The notes below the pieces were generated by a model. It saw only the letters and a list, made by a program, of their open reading frames with translations, had not been told where the DNA came from and ran no database searches. The position numbers and the translations under genes are program-made. DNA of 62,066 bases from Alphaproteobacteria bacterium (GTDB lineage Bacteria; Pseudomonadota; Alphaproteobacteria; Micropepsales; Micropepsaceae). The stretch covers positions 1-62,066 of the forward strand of contig JAGWJY010000014.1 of assembly GCA_028865545.1 (NCBI GenBank), in the 5' to 3' direction. This document shows positions 27,001 through 35,718 of the stretch, piece by piece. The first letter of the stretch is position 1, and each line of letters begins with the position of its first letter.

Positions 27001-28122
27001 ATGTTCCCTCGCGACAAGAATGATCGGGCGGTGCTGATGGCGGCGGCGGTAATTGCAGGCCTTGCAGCCGTCACTTGGATCGCCAGCCGCCCCGCACCGC
27101 AGTTCGTCGCCGAAGCCGTCGCCGCCACGACGACCGCAACAGACGCGCCCGCCGACTACGCCGCCCCGCCGCTTTCCGGCACCACAGCGACGCCACTGCC
27201 CAGGGCCGGTGCGCTGGTGGACATCGTGCGCGATCCCACCGACCTGCCCCCGCCCATCGGCGCGCGCGGGCCGCGGCGCGTCACTGTCAATCTGCATACG
27301 GAAGAAGTTACCGGCACGCTCGCCTCGGGCACGACCTTCCATTACTGGACATTCAACGGCAAGGTTCCCGGGCCGTTCGTGCGTGTACGCGTTGGCGACC
27401 TCGTTACCGTGCACCTGACCAACGATCCCGCCAGTATGATGATGCACAATGTGGACATGCATGCGGTGCTCGGTCCAGGTGGCGGCGCAGCGGCCACGGT
27501 GGCCGCGCCCGGCGAGACCAAGAGTTTCACCTTCAAGGCAACTACGCCAGGCCTCTTCGTTTATCACTGCGCGACAATGCCCCACGCCGAACACATCGCC
27601 AATGGCATGTACGGCATGATCCTGGTCGAGCCGGCTGGCGGCCTGCCGAAAGTCGACCACGAATTCTATGTGATGCAGGGCGAAATCTACACCGATAAAC
27701 CCTACGGCACACAGGGCCTGCTCGGCGACTCTTATGACAAGCTGCTGGCCGAGGCACCGGAGTACTACGTCTTCAACGGCGCCGTTGGAGCGCTTACTGA
27801 CCAAAAGCCGCTGAGGTCGAAGGTCGGCGAGACGGTGCGCATCTTCTTCGGCGATGCGGGCCCAAACAAGGAATCGTCCTTCCACGTCATCGGCGAGATC
27901 TTCGACAAGGCCTATCAATACGGTTCGCTCGAGTCGGCACCGCTGCGCGGCGTGCAGACCGTCACCGTGCCGCCGGGCGGCGGCGCCATCGTCGAATTCA
28001 AGACGCAGGTGCCGGGCAAATACCTGCTGGTCGATCACGCCATCGTGCGCGTCGAGCGCGGCCTGGAAGGCGCCCTGGTCGTGGACGGACCGAAGAACGA
28101 GGACCTCTTCAAGGCTGATTGA
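27001..28122 (+). CDS. nirK: Copper-containing nitrite reductase (NO-forming), class II/AniA-like
   Basis: 373 residues with an N-terminal membrane anchor or signal (residues 11-28 hydrophobic) followed by an Ala/Pro/Thr-rich linker to about residue 60. Two cupredoxin domains follow. Type 1 copper ligands are His149, Cys190, His198 and Met203 in MHNVDMHA, YHCATMP and EHIANGM; type 2 ligands are His154, His189 and the His of LVDHAIV from the neighbouring subunit. Catalytic Asp152 and the His of SFHVIGE are present. The Cys-to-His spacing and the GLPKVDHEFYVMQGE stretch follow the Neisseria AniA group. It reduces nitrite to NO in the periplasm or outer membrane. No NO reductase or azurin gene is nearby. 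Its 3' end overlaps the convergent membrane-protein gene by 14 bases. Confidence 0.95.
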   Translation: MFPRDKNDRAVLMAAAVIAGLAAVTWIASRPAPQFVAEAVAATTTATDAPADYAAPPLSGTTATPLPRAGALVDIVRDPTDLPPPIGARGPRRVTVNLHTEEVTGTLASGTTFHYWTFNGKVPGPFVRVRVGDLVTVHLTNDPASMMMHNVDMHAVLGPGGGAAATVAAPGETKSFTFKATTPGLFVYHCATMPHAEHIANGMYGMILVEPAGGLPKVDHEFYVMQGEIYTDKPYGTQGLLGDSYDKLLAEAPEYYVFNGAVGALTDQKPLRSKVGETVRIFFGDAGPNKESSFHVIGEIFDKAYQYGSLESAPLRGVQTVTVPPGGGAIVEFKTQVPGKYLLVDHAIVRVERGLEGALVVDGPKNEDLFKAD

Positions 28123-29044
28123 GCGGCGTCGGCGCCTTGGCGGTCAACGCCCGATAGGCGAAGGCCGCCGGCGCGAAGGTAAGGCCATAGCTGAGTGGCG
28201 CCAGCAGAAAACTGAGCCCCATCAGCATCGGTAGGTGCGCCGCAAGCTGGCGCATGTTCTCGACCGAATAGCGTAGATGCGCCGCTGGATCTTTCACTGC
28301 TTCAAGATGTGGATTGAACATTTCTGGTCCAACGATCGCGATCTGCGCGATCACCGCCACCAGCATGATCGGCACCAGCGTCGCCAAACCGATGACGATG
28401 ATGCGCCAGAAATTGCCCTTGGTGAGCTTCCAGCTCTGCTCGATCCCGAAACCGCCATCAATCACGGCGGCGGGTGCCAGGAGGAAGCTCAGCCGGACGA
28501 AGATGTAGATTAAGGCCAGGAAGGCAATGAAGCCGATCAGCGCAGCCGCGGCCCCCGCCACGATCTTCGCCATCGGCGCGCCGCTCCCAGCCGAGACCAC
28601 GAACGGCAGTGCCGCCTTGATAGCGATGCCGGCAACCACACCGAGCAGCACGATGAAGACGAAGAACACAATCATCAACACCAACAATCCGAAATAGCCG
28701 CCGACCACCCGGAACTCGGTGGCCCCCAAACCAAAACGCAGGAACACCGGACGCTTCAGCGGACTGAGGATTTCGCGAGTGATTGCCACCGCCACCATGG
28801 ACATCAGCACAATGCAAACCAGCTCGAAGCCATAGACACGCGCCAGCCAGGGGCCAGCCTGGCTCATATCGCCACTTTCGAATACGTTCGCCATACCGCC
28901 AATATACGGCACCATGACGAAATAGCCGCCGACCGTCATGATGACGACCGGCAGCCAAATCAGCCCGATCACGGTTCCCAGGCCACCGAAAGTGAACTGA
29001 TAAGAATCCTTGATGGTCTGGATTACCGGAATCTTGTTCGTCAT
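28109..29044 (-). CDS. Multi-pass membrane protein of unknown function (paralogue 1)
   Basis: 311 residues with about six transmembrane helices (for example around residues 22-45, 73-92, 116-142, 157-188, 213-239 and 271-295). It opens with IQTIKDSYQFTFGGLGTVIGLIWLPVVI, matching the start of the next gene (TLGGAYRFLFMRIISIVGTVWLPILL, in part), and both share a GIEQSWKLTKGNFWRI/GLGRSWELGGGNVWRI motif after the fourth helix, so they are paralogues. The start overlaps the upstream stop by four bases (ATGA). The 3' end overlaps nirK by 14 bases in the convergent direction. I do not recognise the function; it vaguely recalls glycerophosphodiester-phosphodiesterase membrane domains. Confidence 0.7.
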   Translation of the reverse strand: MTNKIPVIQTIKDSYQFTFGGLGTVIGLIWLPVVIMTVGGYFVMVPYIGGMANVFESGDMSQAGPWLARVYGFELVCIVLMSMVAVAITREILSPLKRPVFLRFGLGATEFRVVGGYFGLLVLMIVFFVFIVLLGVVAGIAIKAALPFVVSAGSGAPMAKIVAGAAAALIGFIAFLALIYIFVRLSFLLAPAAVIDGGFGIEQSWKLTKGNFWRIIVIGLATLVPIMLVAVIAQIAIVGPEMFNPHLEAVKDPAAHLRYSVENMRQLAAHLPMLMGLSFLLAPLSYGLTFAPAAFAYRALTAKAPTPLNQP

Positions 29045-30018
29045 GTGCTCGTCGCCTCCCCCGCCGGCGGCGCACCGATGGACGGCGCGGCCCCGGCAGA
29101 GGGCGCGGCTCCTGCGGCGGACGCGGTCACGGCGTTATAAGCGGTTCCCGCGGCGCCTGCCAGCAGGCTAAGCGAGGCAATGCGCATGATGATGACCGTC
29201 GGTACAACCACCCACAGCAGCGGGATTAGCCCGCGAACGAACGCTAAGACATCGCTCAGCTGCGGGTCGTGTGGCAGCTTCATCGCTTCGGCGACCACCA
29301 CCGGCAGAACCGTGATCTCGAGAACGACGCCGGCGACGAAGGCAACCGGGATAACGATGAGCAGCAACACGAAGAATATCCTCCAAACGTTGCCACCTCC
29401 CAGTTCCCAGGAGCGTCCAAGCCCAATCCGGTTCTCCGCGACCACGACGGCTGGCAGGAAAAACACCAACCGGAACGACACATAAATGATGAAAACCGCC
29501 ACCATGATGCCCAACACGACCGCGGTCGCTTCAGCTGCCGGAGGTGGAACCATTGGCACGGCGATGCGCGTGACCAGCATGACGACCAGATTCGCGACGA
29601 TGGCCGCGACCGCGATCAGGACCCCGGACAACAAGAACGCCGCAAGCATCCGCCACACCGGGGCGCCCAGCGAGAAGAAGATGAAAGTCGTCTTCCTTTC
29701 CGGATCCAGCGCGTGGCGCATCAAGCCGACCGTAATCATCGATACCATGATCAGCGCGGCGACGGCGATCACCGGCCAGATGTACAGAAGAGGCAGAATC
29801 TTCTCCCACGCGACATCCTTGGCTTCGAAGTGATCAAGACTGACAACTGGCCAGTGCCCACTCAGCCAGTCGTGCGGCACGACCAGACACATGAGACCGA
29901 CGACCAAGCCGGCAAACAACAAGATCGGTAGCCACACGGTTCCGACAATTGATATGATCCGCATGAACAAGAAGCGATAGGCGCCGCCAAGCGTTGTTTC
30001 CAATGGTATCTTTTTCAT
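29041..30018 (-). CDS. Multi-pass membrane protein of unknown function (paralogue 2)
   Basis: 325 residues from ATG at 30018, five bases after GGTGG; seven more codons upstream are open but less likely. About six hydrophobic helices are present, and the C-terminus is an Ala/Gly/Pro-rich tail (ASAAGAAPSAGAAPSIGAPPAG) that is probably disordered. The SWELGGGNVWRIFF motif matches the paralogue that follows at 28109-29044, with which it forms a tightly coupled two-gene operon. Function unknown; a heteromeric membrane complex of the two products is inference. Confidence 0.7.
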   Translation of the reverse strand: MKKIPLETTLGGAYRFLFMRIISIVGTVWLPILLFAGLVVGLMCLVVPHDWLSGHWPVVSLDHFEAKDVAWEKILPLLYIWPVIAVAALIMVSMITVGLMRHALDPERKTTFIFFSLGAPVWRMLAAFLLSGVLIAVAAIVANLVVMLVTRIAVPMVPPPAAEATAVVLGIMVAVFIIYVSFRLVFFLPAVVVAENRIGLGRSWELGGGNVWRIFFVLLLIVIPVAFVAGVVLEITVLPVVVAEAMKLPHDPQLSDVLAFVRGLIPLLWVVVPTVIIMRIASLSLLAGAAGTAYNAVTASAAGAAPSAGAAPSIGAPPAGEATST

Positions 30019-30276
30019 TGTTCCACCCCGGTTCCTCACCCGAAAACTAGTCTACGCTTCATTCAGATTTGCGACAAATTTTTCTCAAGGATCGCTGCCA
30101 CAATACGCAACAATCGCGCTCTGCCACGGATCGGCGCGCTCTCGTCTTAAGTATGTCTAAGAAGAGACCGCGACGGATGTTGCCGATACGGCGTGATTTT
30201 CCGTCCCTGCCCGCTCTTCAAGTCGATGACAATCCGTCATTTCACGGCTAGAGTTTGGTAAACAGGCGAGGAAAAC

Positions 30277-31707
30277 ATGTCTTTCAGCGAATATGCCCGC
30301 ACCGACGGCCTTGGCCTTGCTGAGCTTGTTGCCAGCAAGGCGGTCACGCCGGGCGAACTTCTGGAAGAGGCGATCGCACGCGCCGAACAGCTCAACCCGC
30401 TTCTCAACGCCATCGTTTTCAAGGATTACGAACGCGCTTGGGAGATGACAAAAGGCACTTTGCCGAAGGGCCTGTTTACTGGCGTGCCGCTCTTGCTGAA
30501 GGACATTTTCCTGAGCGTGTCGGGTACGCCGACGCGGCAGGGCTCGAGGTTTTTCCCAGCGTTCCCCGCGCCGCATGACTCCTACTTGATGGCACGCTTC
30601 CGGAAGGCCGGCCTGGTGCCATTTGGCAAAACCAATGTGCCCGAATTCGGATTGGTGCCAACGACCGAAGGAAAACTCTACGGCCCGGCACACAACCCGT
30701 GGAACCTCGCATACTCGACTGGCGGATCGTCCGGCGGTTCGGCCGCGGCCGTCGCCGCCGGTATCGTGCCTTTGGCACACGCCAACGATGGCGGTGGATC
30801 GATCCGTATTCCGGCGTCATGCTGTGGCCTGGTTGGACTGAAGCCGTCGCGCGGGCGCGTCTCCGGTGGGCCGGATGCAGGCGATGCCATGGACGGGCTG
30901 TCCGTGGAACTTGTCGTCTCGCGCAGCGTACGCGACACGGCCGCGTCCCTCGACGTCGCCGCGGGTTATGAACCCGGCGATCCTTACAGCACGACGCCGG
31001 CGCCCGCCTCTTATCTCCAGGCTTCAAAGGAAAAGCCCAAGCGCTTGCGGATCGGATTCGCGAAAAAGAAGCTCGATGGCGGTGCCCTGCATCCCGATTG
31101 CGTCGCCGCGGTGGAGCATGCTGCCAAGCTCTGCGCCGATCTCGGCCACGTCGTCGAGGAGGCCTCGCCGGCCATCGATCAGGCCTCGTTGGTTCCGACA
31201 TTTATGGCGATCTGGTGTGGAAACCTGGCTTCGATCGTCGATCTGATTGCGCGGTTGACTGGGCAAACGCCCTCTTCTGATAATCTGGAAGGCTTGACGC
31301 TTGGTCTCTACGAGCAGGGCAAAAAGGTGAGCGCTAGCGACTATTTGCAAGCCAAGATGATGCTCAATATCGTCGCCCGCGCCGCGGCGAAATTCCATCA
31401 GACCTATGATCTTTGGCTGACCGCCACGCTCGGGGCACCGCCTGTAAAGCTCGGTGTACTCGACATGGAAGAGCGCAACCCACAGAAGGCTTTTGCGCCG
31501 CTGATCGATTACGTCCCCTACACGGCGATACAGAACGTCACCGGACAGCCGGCGATCAACCTGCCGCTGCACTGGAATGAAGGGGGGCTTCCTATCGGGG
31601 TACAGTTCGTGGCCCCTTATGGCGACGAGCTCACGCTGCTGAAGCTGGCGACACAACTCGAACAATTCGCGCCATGGTTCGCAAGATACGCGACGATCAA
31701 GGTCTAG
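30277..31707 (+). CDS. Amidase signature family hydrolase
   Basis: 476 residues; ATG preceded by GAGGAAAAC. The Ser-cisSer-Lys triad is visible: Lys75 in LLLKDI, the cis-serine in [16 protein letters not shown] (147-162) and nucleophile Ser175 in [11 protein letters not shown]. Length is typical. The family hydrolyses carboxamides; substrates range from fatty-acid amides and 6-aminohexanoate dimers to Gln-tRNA partners. The absence of gatC/gatB nearby and the sequence argue against GatA. Substrate is not determined. It is transcribed alone from a 258-base upstream gap. Confidence 0.88.
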   Translation: MSFSEYARTDGLGLAELVASKAVTPGELLEEAIARAEQLNPLLNAIVFKDYERAWEMTKGTLPKGLFTGVPLLLKDIFLSVSGTPTRQGSRFFPAFPAPHDSYLMARFRKAGLVPFGKTNVPEFGLVPTTEGKLYGPAHNPWNLAYSTGGSSGGSAAAVAAGIVPLAHANDGGGSIRIPASCCGLVGLKPSRGRVSGGPDAGDAMDGLSVELVVSRSVRDTAASLDVAAGYEPGDPYSTTPAPASYLQASKEKPKRLRIGFAKKKLDGGALHPDCVAAVEHAAKLCADLGHVVEEASPAIDQASLVPTFMAIWCGNLASIVDLIARLTGQTPSSDNLEGLTLGLYEQGKKVSASDYLQAKMMLNIVARAAAKFHQTYDLWLTATLGAPPVKLGVLDMEERNPQKAFAPLIDYVPYTAIQNVTGQPAINLPLHWNEGGLPIGVQFVAPYGDELTLLKLATQLEQFAPWFARYATIKV

Positions 31708-31728
31708 GCCACGCTCAACGTTGACCGG

Positions 31729-32382
31729 TCAATACACGCCCGGAATGAGTCTGGCCGTCTGTTCGGCATAGGCACGGTAGGATGGGAATGTCTGTGCCAA
31801 AATTTGCTCTTCGTAATGCATGCGCGGGAATTGCGCTGCAAAGCTCAGCATCGCGATTATCAGTGCCCAAGGCTGCTGGAACTGCCACATGACTCCGAAG
31901 GTGGCGATCTGCTCCGCCACATAGAGCGGGTGTCGGATGAAACGATACGGCCCGCTCGTCACCAGCGCCCTCGCTTGCGGCAGCACGCTGAACGATCGCC
32001 CAAGGCGGCTCGCCACAGCAACGGCGCATGCGCTCCCGCCAATGATGAGCACGGACGACACAACGTTCATCGCCGAAGACAGTTCGACACGCGGCAGTAC
32101 CAAGAAGAGCATCGCTGCGTTGGCGCCGAATACGGCTACGACCCTCGGCCACCACCCCTCTGCTTTGCCCACCGGCAGCCGACGGATGACGAACAGCACA
32201 ATCTGCAGCCCGAGGAACACCGCAGACGCGAGTTTGGCGCCAGCCGCCAGAAGCAGATGAACGGTGTCGGTCGACGCGGCGATCTGCGCGACGATCTGCA
32301 TTGCCAAACCGCCGATAGCAAAGGCGTACCAGACAATCAGGGGGGAAGCGGCAGCGAGATCGTACAGCCGTGCTTTGGACAT
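31729..32382 (-). CDS. Isoprenylcysteine carboxyl methyltransferase-like membrane protein
   Basis: 217 residues, five or six hydrophobic helices. The C-terminal half contains GPYRFIRHPLYVAEQ, the conserved Gly-Pro-Tyr...Arg-His-Pro-x-Tyr motif of ICMT/PEMT-type methyltransferases, and a later MHYEEQILAQTFPSYRAYAEQ, whose E-E and Y-x-x-Y pattern is also family-typical. Bacterial members are presumed AdoMet-dependent methyltransferases of membrane lipids or small thiols, but few are characterised. It converges on the amidase with a 21-base gap that contains the palindrome TTGACCGGTCAA (31721-31732). Confidence 0.75.
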   Translation of the reverse strand: MSKARLYDLAAASPLIVWYAFAIGGLAMQIVAQIAASTDTVHLLLAAGAKLASAVFLGLQIVLFVIRRLPVGKAEGWWPRVVAVFGANAAMLFLVLPRVELSSAMNVVSSVLIIGGSACAVAVASRLGRSFSVLPQARALVTSGPYRFIRHPLYVAEQIATFGVMWQFQQPWALIIAMLSFAAQFPRMHYEEQILAQTFPSYRAYAEQTARLIPGVY

Positions 32383-32818
32383 CTTGTTCGAATGACTTTC
32401 ACGAGGCAGCCACCAGACGGTCGTGTGGCCGGGTTCACAGGGTACGGACCAAGCCGGTCCGTAGCCAACTTGCAGCGCAACTGAACACCGCAGTATTTCC
32501 GATTGGAGGATCGTTCAAGTCATGACGACGGTTGCTGCATATGACGACGCGACGCGCCAACCGTTCTTTGCTCCAGCTACACATCTGCTGAAAAATAATT
32601 TCTGTTCTCCCTTGAATTACAAGAATTAATACCTATGTCTTGTGGAAGCACGCCTGTGCCAGAGCATTCCATTGCTCGTACGGTTGGCGTCATTGTCAGC
32701 GTGCACCGGGGTGGCAAATGCGCTCTAAGGGGAACCCCACCCCATACTGAAAAAGTCGAAAACAAATAGAGGTGTGGGCGGGTGCTAGACACCCACAATA
32801 TATTGCGAAGGAGCAGGC
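32383..32818. other. Intergenic region upstream of trmFO (no convincing gene)
   Basis: 436 bases. A strong hairpin, TACGGACC (32443-32450) with GGTCCGTA (32456-32463), has an 8-bp perfect stem and 5-base loop. The AT-rich stretch at about 32599-32640 may carry a promoter, but no clean -35/-10 pair was assigned. A 35-codon frame at 32522-32629 has a GGAGG 12 bases away, too far to support it. The end holds repeat copy 1 and a GGGTG-ctaga-CACCC hairpin (32780-32794) just before trmFO. Confidence 0.5.
32729..32770 (+). repeat. Dispersed intergenic repeat, copy 1 (palindrome plus 20-mer)
   Basis: GGGGAACCCC (32729-32738) followed 12 bases later by AAAAGTCGAAAACAAATAGA (32751-32770). The 20-mer is identical to the one on the opposite strand at 42168-42187, and both copies carry a G-run/C-run palindrome just upstream of it. 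Here the element ends 48 bases before the trmFO start and has the same orientation as that gene. Confidence 0.7.
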
Positions 32819-34150
32819 GTGACGATCCATATCATCGGAGGCGGATTGGCTGGCAGCGAGGCAGCGTGGCAGGCGGCCCAAGCCGGTGCGCGCGTCGTGC
32901 TGCACGAGATGCGCCCGGTACGCCCCACCGACGCGCATCAAACCGACAGTTTGGCCGAGTTGGTCTGCTCCAATTCGCTGCGCTCGGACGATTGGGAGAA
33001 CAACGCCGTCGGGCTGTTGCACGAAGAGATGCGCCGCGCCGGCTCGTTGATCCTGCGTGCCGCCGATGCGCACAAATTGCCGGCTGGTGGCGCCCTCGCC
33101 GTGGACCGCCACGGCTTTTCCGCCGCTGTTACGCAAGCATTGGCGGAACATCCGAATGTCGAAATCCGCCGTGAGGAGATCGCCGAACCGCCGCTGGACT
33201 GGGGCTCCACGATCATCGCCACCGGACCGCTGACCGCGCCAGCACTCTCCACATATATCCGTACATTGACGGATGAGGACGCCTTGTCTTTCTTCGACGC
33301 CATCGCACCCGTAGTACATCATGAGTCCATCGACATGTCGGTGTGCTGGATGCAATCGCGCTACGACAAAGGCGACGGCGCCGATTACATCAACTGCCCG
33401 ATGAACGAAGAGCAATACCGCGCTTTCATCGAGGCGCTGCTCGCCGGCGAGAAAACGGATTTCAAGGAATGGGAAAAAACCACGCCCTATTTCGAGGGCT
33501 GCCTGCCGATAGAGGTGATGGCCTCGCGCGGCGCGGAAACCTTGCGCTTCGGACCGATGAAGCCGGTCGGACTTTGCGATACGCGCACTGGCGTACGGCC
33601 TTACGCCGTTGTGCAACTGCGGCAGGATAATGCGCTGGGTACGCTGTGGAACATGGTCGGCTTCCAAACCAAATTGAAACATGCGGAGCAGGTGCGCATC
33701 TTTCGCATGATTCCTGGACTGAAGAACGCTAGTTTTGCCAGGCTCGGCGGACTGCATCGCAACACCTTCATCAATTCGCCGCGCCTGCTCGATGCGCAGC
33801 TGCGGCTAAAGGCACGGCCCGCGCTGCGTTTTGCTGGGCAAATCACCGGCGTGGAAGGTTATGTGGAGAGCGCAGCCATCGGCCTGCTTGCCGGACGTTT
33901 CGCAGCAGCGGAGGCACGCGGTGAAATCGGCGAGGCACCGCCACCCACCACAGCGCTCGGTTCTCTGCTCGCTCACATCACCGGCGGTGCGGACAGCAAG
34001 ACCTTCCAGCCGATGAACATCAACTTCGGCCTGTTCCCGGACTTCGCACCGACGGAAAAGGTACGTGGTCGTGACCGCAAGAAAGCGATGTCACATCGCG
34101 CGATCGCAGATCTCCAAAATTGGTTGAGACGAAAGGAGGCGGCGGAATAA
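32819..34150 (+). CDS. trmFO: Methylenetetrahydrofolate-tRNA-(uracil-54-C5)-methyltransferase
   Basis: 443 residues; GTG start at 32819, five bases after AAGGAG. An N-terminal FAD-binding motif [10 protein letters not shown] is followed by [27 protein letters not shown] and the later [23 protein letters not shown] block, all standard for TrmFO. It methylates U54 of tRNA to ribothymidine using 5,10-methylenetetrahydrofolate and reduced FAD, unlike the AdoMet-dependent TrmA. Its stop abuts the stop of the convergent squalene-synthase-like gene. Dispersed repeat copy 1 lies just upstream. Confidence 0.96.
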   Translation: MTIHIIGGGLAGSEAAWQAAQAGARVVLHEMRPVRPTDAHQTDSLAELVCSNSLRSDDWENNAVGLLHEEMRRAGSLILRAADAHKLPAGGALAVDRHGFSAAVTQALAEHPNVEIRREEIAEPPLDWGSTIIATGPLTAPALSTYIRTLTDEDALSFFDAIAPVVHHESIDMSVCWMQSRYDKGDGADYINCPMNEEQYRAFIEALLAGEKTDFKEWEKTTPYFEGCLPIEVMASRGAETLRFGPMKPVGLCDTRTGVRPYAVVQLRQDNALGTLWNMVGFQTKLKHAEQVRIFRMIPGLKNASFARLGGLHRNTFINSPRLLDAQLRLKARPALRFAGQITGVEGYVESAAIGLLAGRFAAAEARGEIGEAPPPTTALGSLLAHITGGADSKTFQPMNINFGLFPDFAPTEKVRGRDRKKAMSHRAIADLQNWLRRKEAAE

Positions 34151-34942
34151 TCAGACGCGCCCGCGCATTGCAGCGTGCAGGAAAACGATCTGGCGGCGCC
34201 ACAGTGGCGCGTCAGGACGTCTGAGATAGAGTGGCACCAAGGCGGCCGGCAGGAAAGCCGGCAATGCCGCTCGCGGAGAAGCCAGCTTGCGCGCCGATGC
34301 GAGATGACTTTTTGCCAGCTGGGCAACTTTCATTTTTGCATTTTCCAGTTTTTTTCCGCCCTGTCCTGCCGCAACGTCATCCGGCGTCAATCCATCCAGC
34401 AATTCTGTCGGCAGATAGAGCTTGTCGCGTGCCGTGTGAAATGGAATGGCGCGCAGCAGTCCGCTTAGCGCATAGGCGATGCCGGCCTCGCGCGCCAGAT
34501 CGTCGGAGCCCCCGCCCAGTACCAGGGCCGCCAGGCGCATCAGCGAACCGGATGTCGCATCGGCATAGGCCTCAAGCGCCGCCATATCGGCGAAAGATTG
34601 CGGCGAAACATCGAAGCCGCGTGCCTCGATCATCTTCTCGAAGAGGTCCTGTGGAAGGTCGTTGGTGGCAAACGTTTCGGCAAGCGCCTTGGCGACGTCG
34701 TGGTTGCGGGGAGCCCCGTATCTGGCGCCCTCCACAGTCTCTCGCCACCATGCGAGGCGTATCTCGCCCAGCATCGGCTCATGTATCGTTTCAGCCACCC
34801 GCGCCACTTCATAGTTGAAGGCGTACAGGGCGCACAAAAAATGTCGTTTGTCGGCCGGCGCGAACAGTGCCGCAAAAAAACGGTCGGGATCGTGACGACG
34901 AACCAGCTTTTCGCACGCGGCAAATGCGGACACGGTAGACAC
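34151..34942 (-). CDS. Squalene/phytoene synthase-like protein, probable complex I assembly factor (NDUFAF6-type)
   Basis: 263 residues from GTG at 34942, which lies only six bases after a terminator, so its promoter is unclear and a later start is possible. The all-helical isoprenoid-synthase pattern is present: FLCALYAFNYEVARVAE, GEIRLAWWRETVEG, YADATSGSLMRLAAL and LSGLLRAIPFH. Both Asp-rich DxxxD substrate-binding motifs are absent (for example VAETIHEPM and ADATSGS), so prenyl-transferase activity is unlikely. Such degenerate members include NDUFAF6, which assists respiratory complex I assembly. In many alphaproteobacteria it sits next to trmFO and after yajC-secD-secF, but secF and the Mth938-like gene are missing here. 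Confidence 0.75.
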   Translation of the reverse strand: MSTVSAFAACEKLVRRHDPDRFFAALFAPADKRHFLCALYAFNYEVARVAETIHEPMLGEIRLAWWRETVEGARYGAPRNHDVAKALAETFATNDLPQDLFEKMIEARGFDVSPQSFADMAALEAYADATSGSLMRLAALVLGGGSDDLAREAGIAYALSGLLRAIPFHTARDKLYLPTELLDGLTPDDVAAGQGGKKLENAKMKVAQLAKSHLASARKLASPRAALPAFLPAALVPLYLRRPDAPLWRRQIVFLHAAMRGRV

Positions 34943-34948
34943 CTTAGC

Positions 34949-34978
34949 AAAAGAACCGCCCGGCTGCCCGGGCGGCTC
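34949..34978 (-). terminator. Rho-independent terminator after the PuuD-like gene
   Basis: GAACCGCCCGG (34953-34963) pairs with CCGGGCGGCTC (34968-34978) around a 4-base loop, an 11-bp stem with one G-U pair on the minus-strand RNA. The minus strand continues into TTTT (34952-34949). This terminates transcription coming from the PuuD-like gene that ends at 35003. Confidence 0.8.
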
Positions 34979-35002
34979 CTTTGTACGTCGGCTGGTTCCC
35001 GC

Positions 35003-35617
35003 TCAATAGATATTCTGCGCGGCAACCATAGAAAACAACAGCGGGATCGAAAGCATTGTGTTGATGCGACTGTACATGCCCGCTGTCTTGGCCGCGGCGG
35101 CCTTCGCCTCTGCCGAGAGGTCCGGGTATTTGTTGCCGATATTCAGCGCCTTCTGCTGGTTCGGCCAGATCAGAAACCAGACGTTGAACCACATAATCGT
35201 ACCGAACCACATGCCGACACCAATGCCGATGCTCTTGGGTACGCTGAAGCCTTCGATCGCATCCAGAGTGTACGCCTGCAGCAGATAGCCGTTCAGCTGA
35301 GCTAGGATGATGCCGAAGACGATCGTGCCCATCGCGGCCCAACGGAACCAGAACAAAGCAGCCGGCGTGATGTATTTGCCCAGCGCCGGGCGCAGCTCGG
35401 CGGGAATCTGCGGCGTGGTCGGCGTGGAAACGAAGTTGAAGTACCAGAGCAGACCGATCCACATAACGCCGCACAGGACGTGCAGCCAGCGGATGAAGAA
35501 CGGCCAGAACGTCGTGGCGTCAAAGCCCTGAATACCGACATAAAGAATGAACAAGACGATCGCGATAAGCACACCGGCGATCACCGTGTTACGCAAATCC
35601 GAGAAGAAGGCAGCCAT
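35003..35617 (-). CDS. PuuD-like (urate hydroxylase N-terminal domain family) membrane protein
   Basis: 204 residues from ATG at 35617, eight bases after AGGGGG; an ATG seven codons upstream is less well placed. Five or so helices are present, with the landmark WLHVLCGVMWIGLLWYFNFV, then FRWAAMGTIVFGI, MWFGTIMWFNVWFLIWPNQQKAL and a closing SIPLLFSMVAA. This matches the membrane domain of PuuD (DUF989) proteins but lacks the cytochrome c domain of the urate-oxidising enzyme. Databases often misname it an antitermination protein. The His and Trp residues in the first motif could bind heme, but function is unknown. It stands where secF is normally found after secD. Confidence 0.7.
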   Translation of the reverse strand: MAAFFSDLRNTVIAGVLIAIVLFILYVGIQGFDATTFWPFFIRWLHVLCGVMWIGLLWYFNFVSTPTTPQIPAELRPALGKYITPAALFWFRWAAMGTIVFGIILAQLNGYLLQAYTLDAIEGFSVPKSIGIGVGMWFGTIMWFNVWFLIWPNQQKALNIGNKYPDLSAEAKAAAAKTAGMYSRINTMLSIPLLFSMVAAQNIY

Positions 35618-35718
35618 GGACGCATCCCCCTGAGTCATGAATCAGGCGAGGATGTTACCATAAATCCCGAGGAGGACGCTCGGAATTGGCTCCCAAAAAC
35701 CGTTGACAGATTGTGGGT

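Noticed and set aside
31715..31732. Palindromes TCAACGTTGA and TTGACCGGTCAA as a regulator site
   Set aside because: They lie between two convergent stops and overlap a stop codon; a promoter role is unlikely, and they are too short to call a terminator.
32522..32629. 35-codon frame in the gap upstream of trmFO
   Set aside because: Its GGAGG is 12 bases from the ATG and there is no homology; it might be real but is not supported.
32383..32818. tRNA gene or CRISPR in the larger gaps
   Set aside because: No T-loop GTTCRA pattern with an acceptor stem and no regularly spaced repeats were seen here or in the other gaps.
35003..35617. Antitermination factor NusG
   Set aside because: Some database names for this family say so, but the protein is an integral membrane protein with PuuD-like motifs and no NGN or KOW domain.
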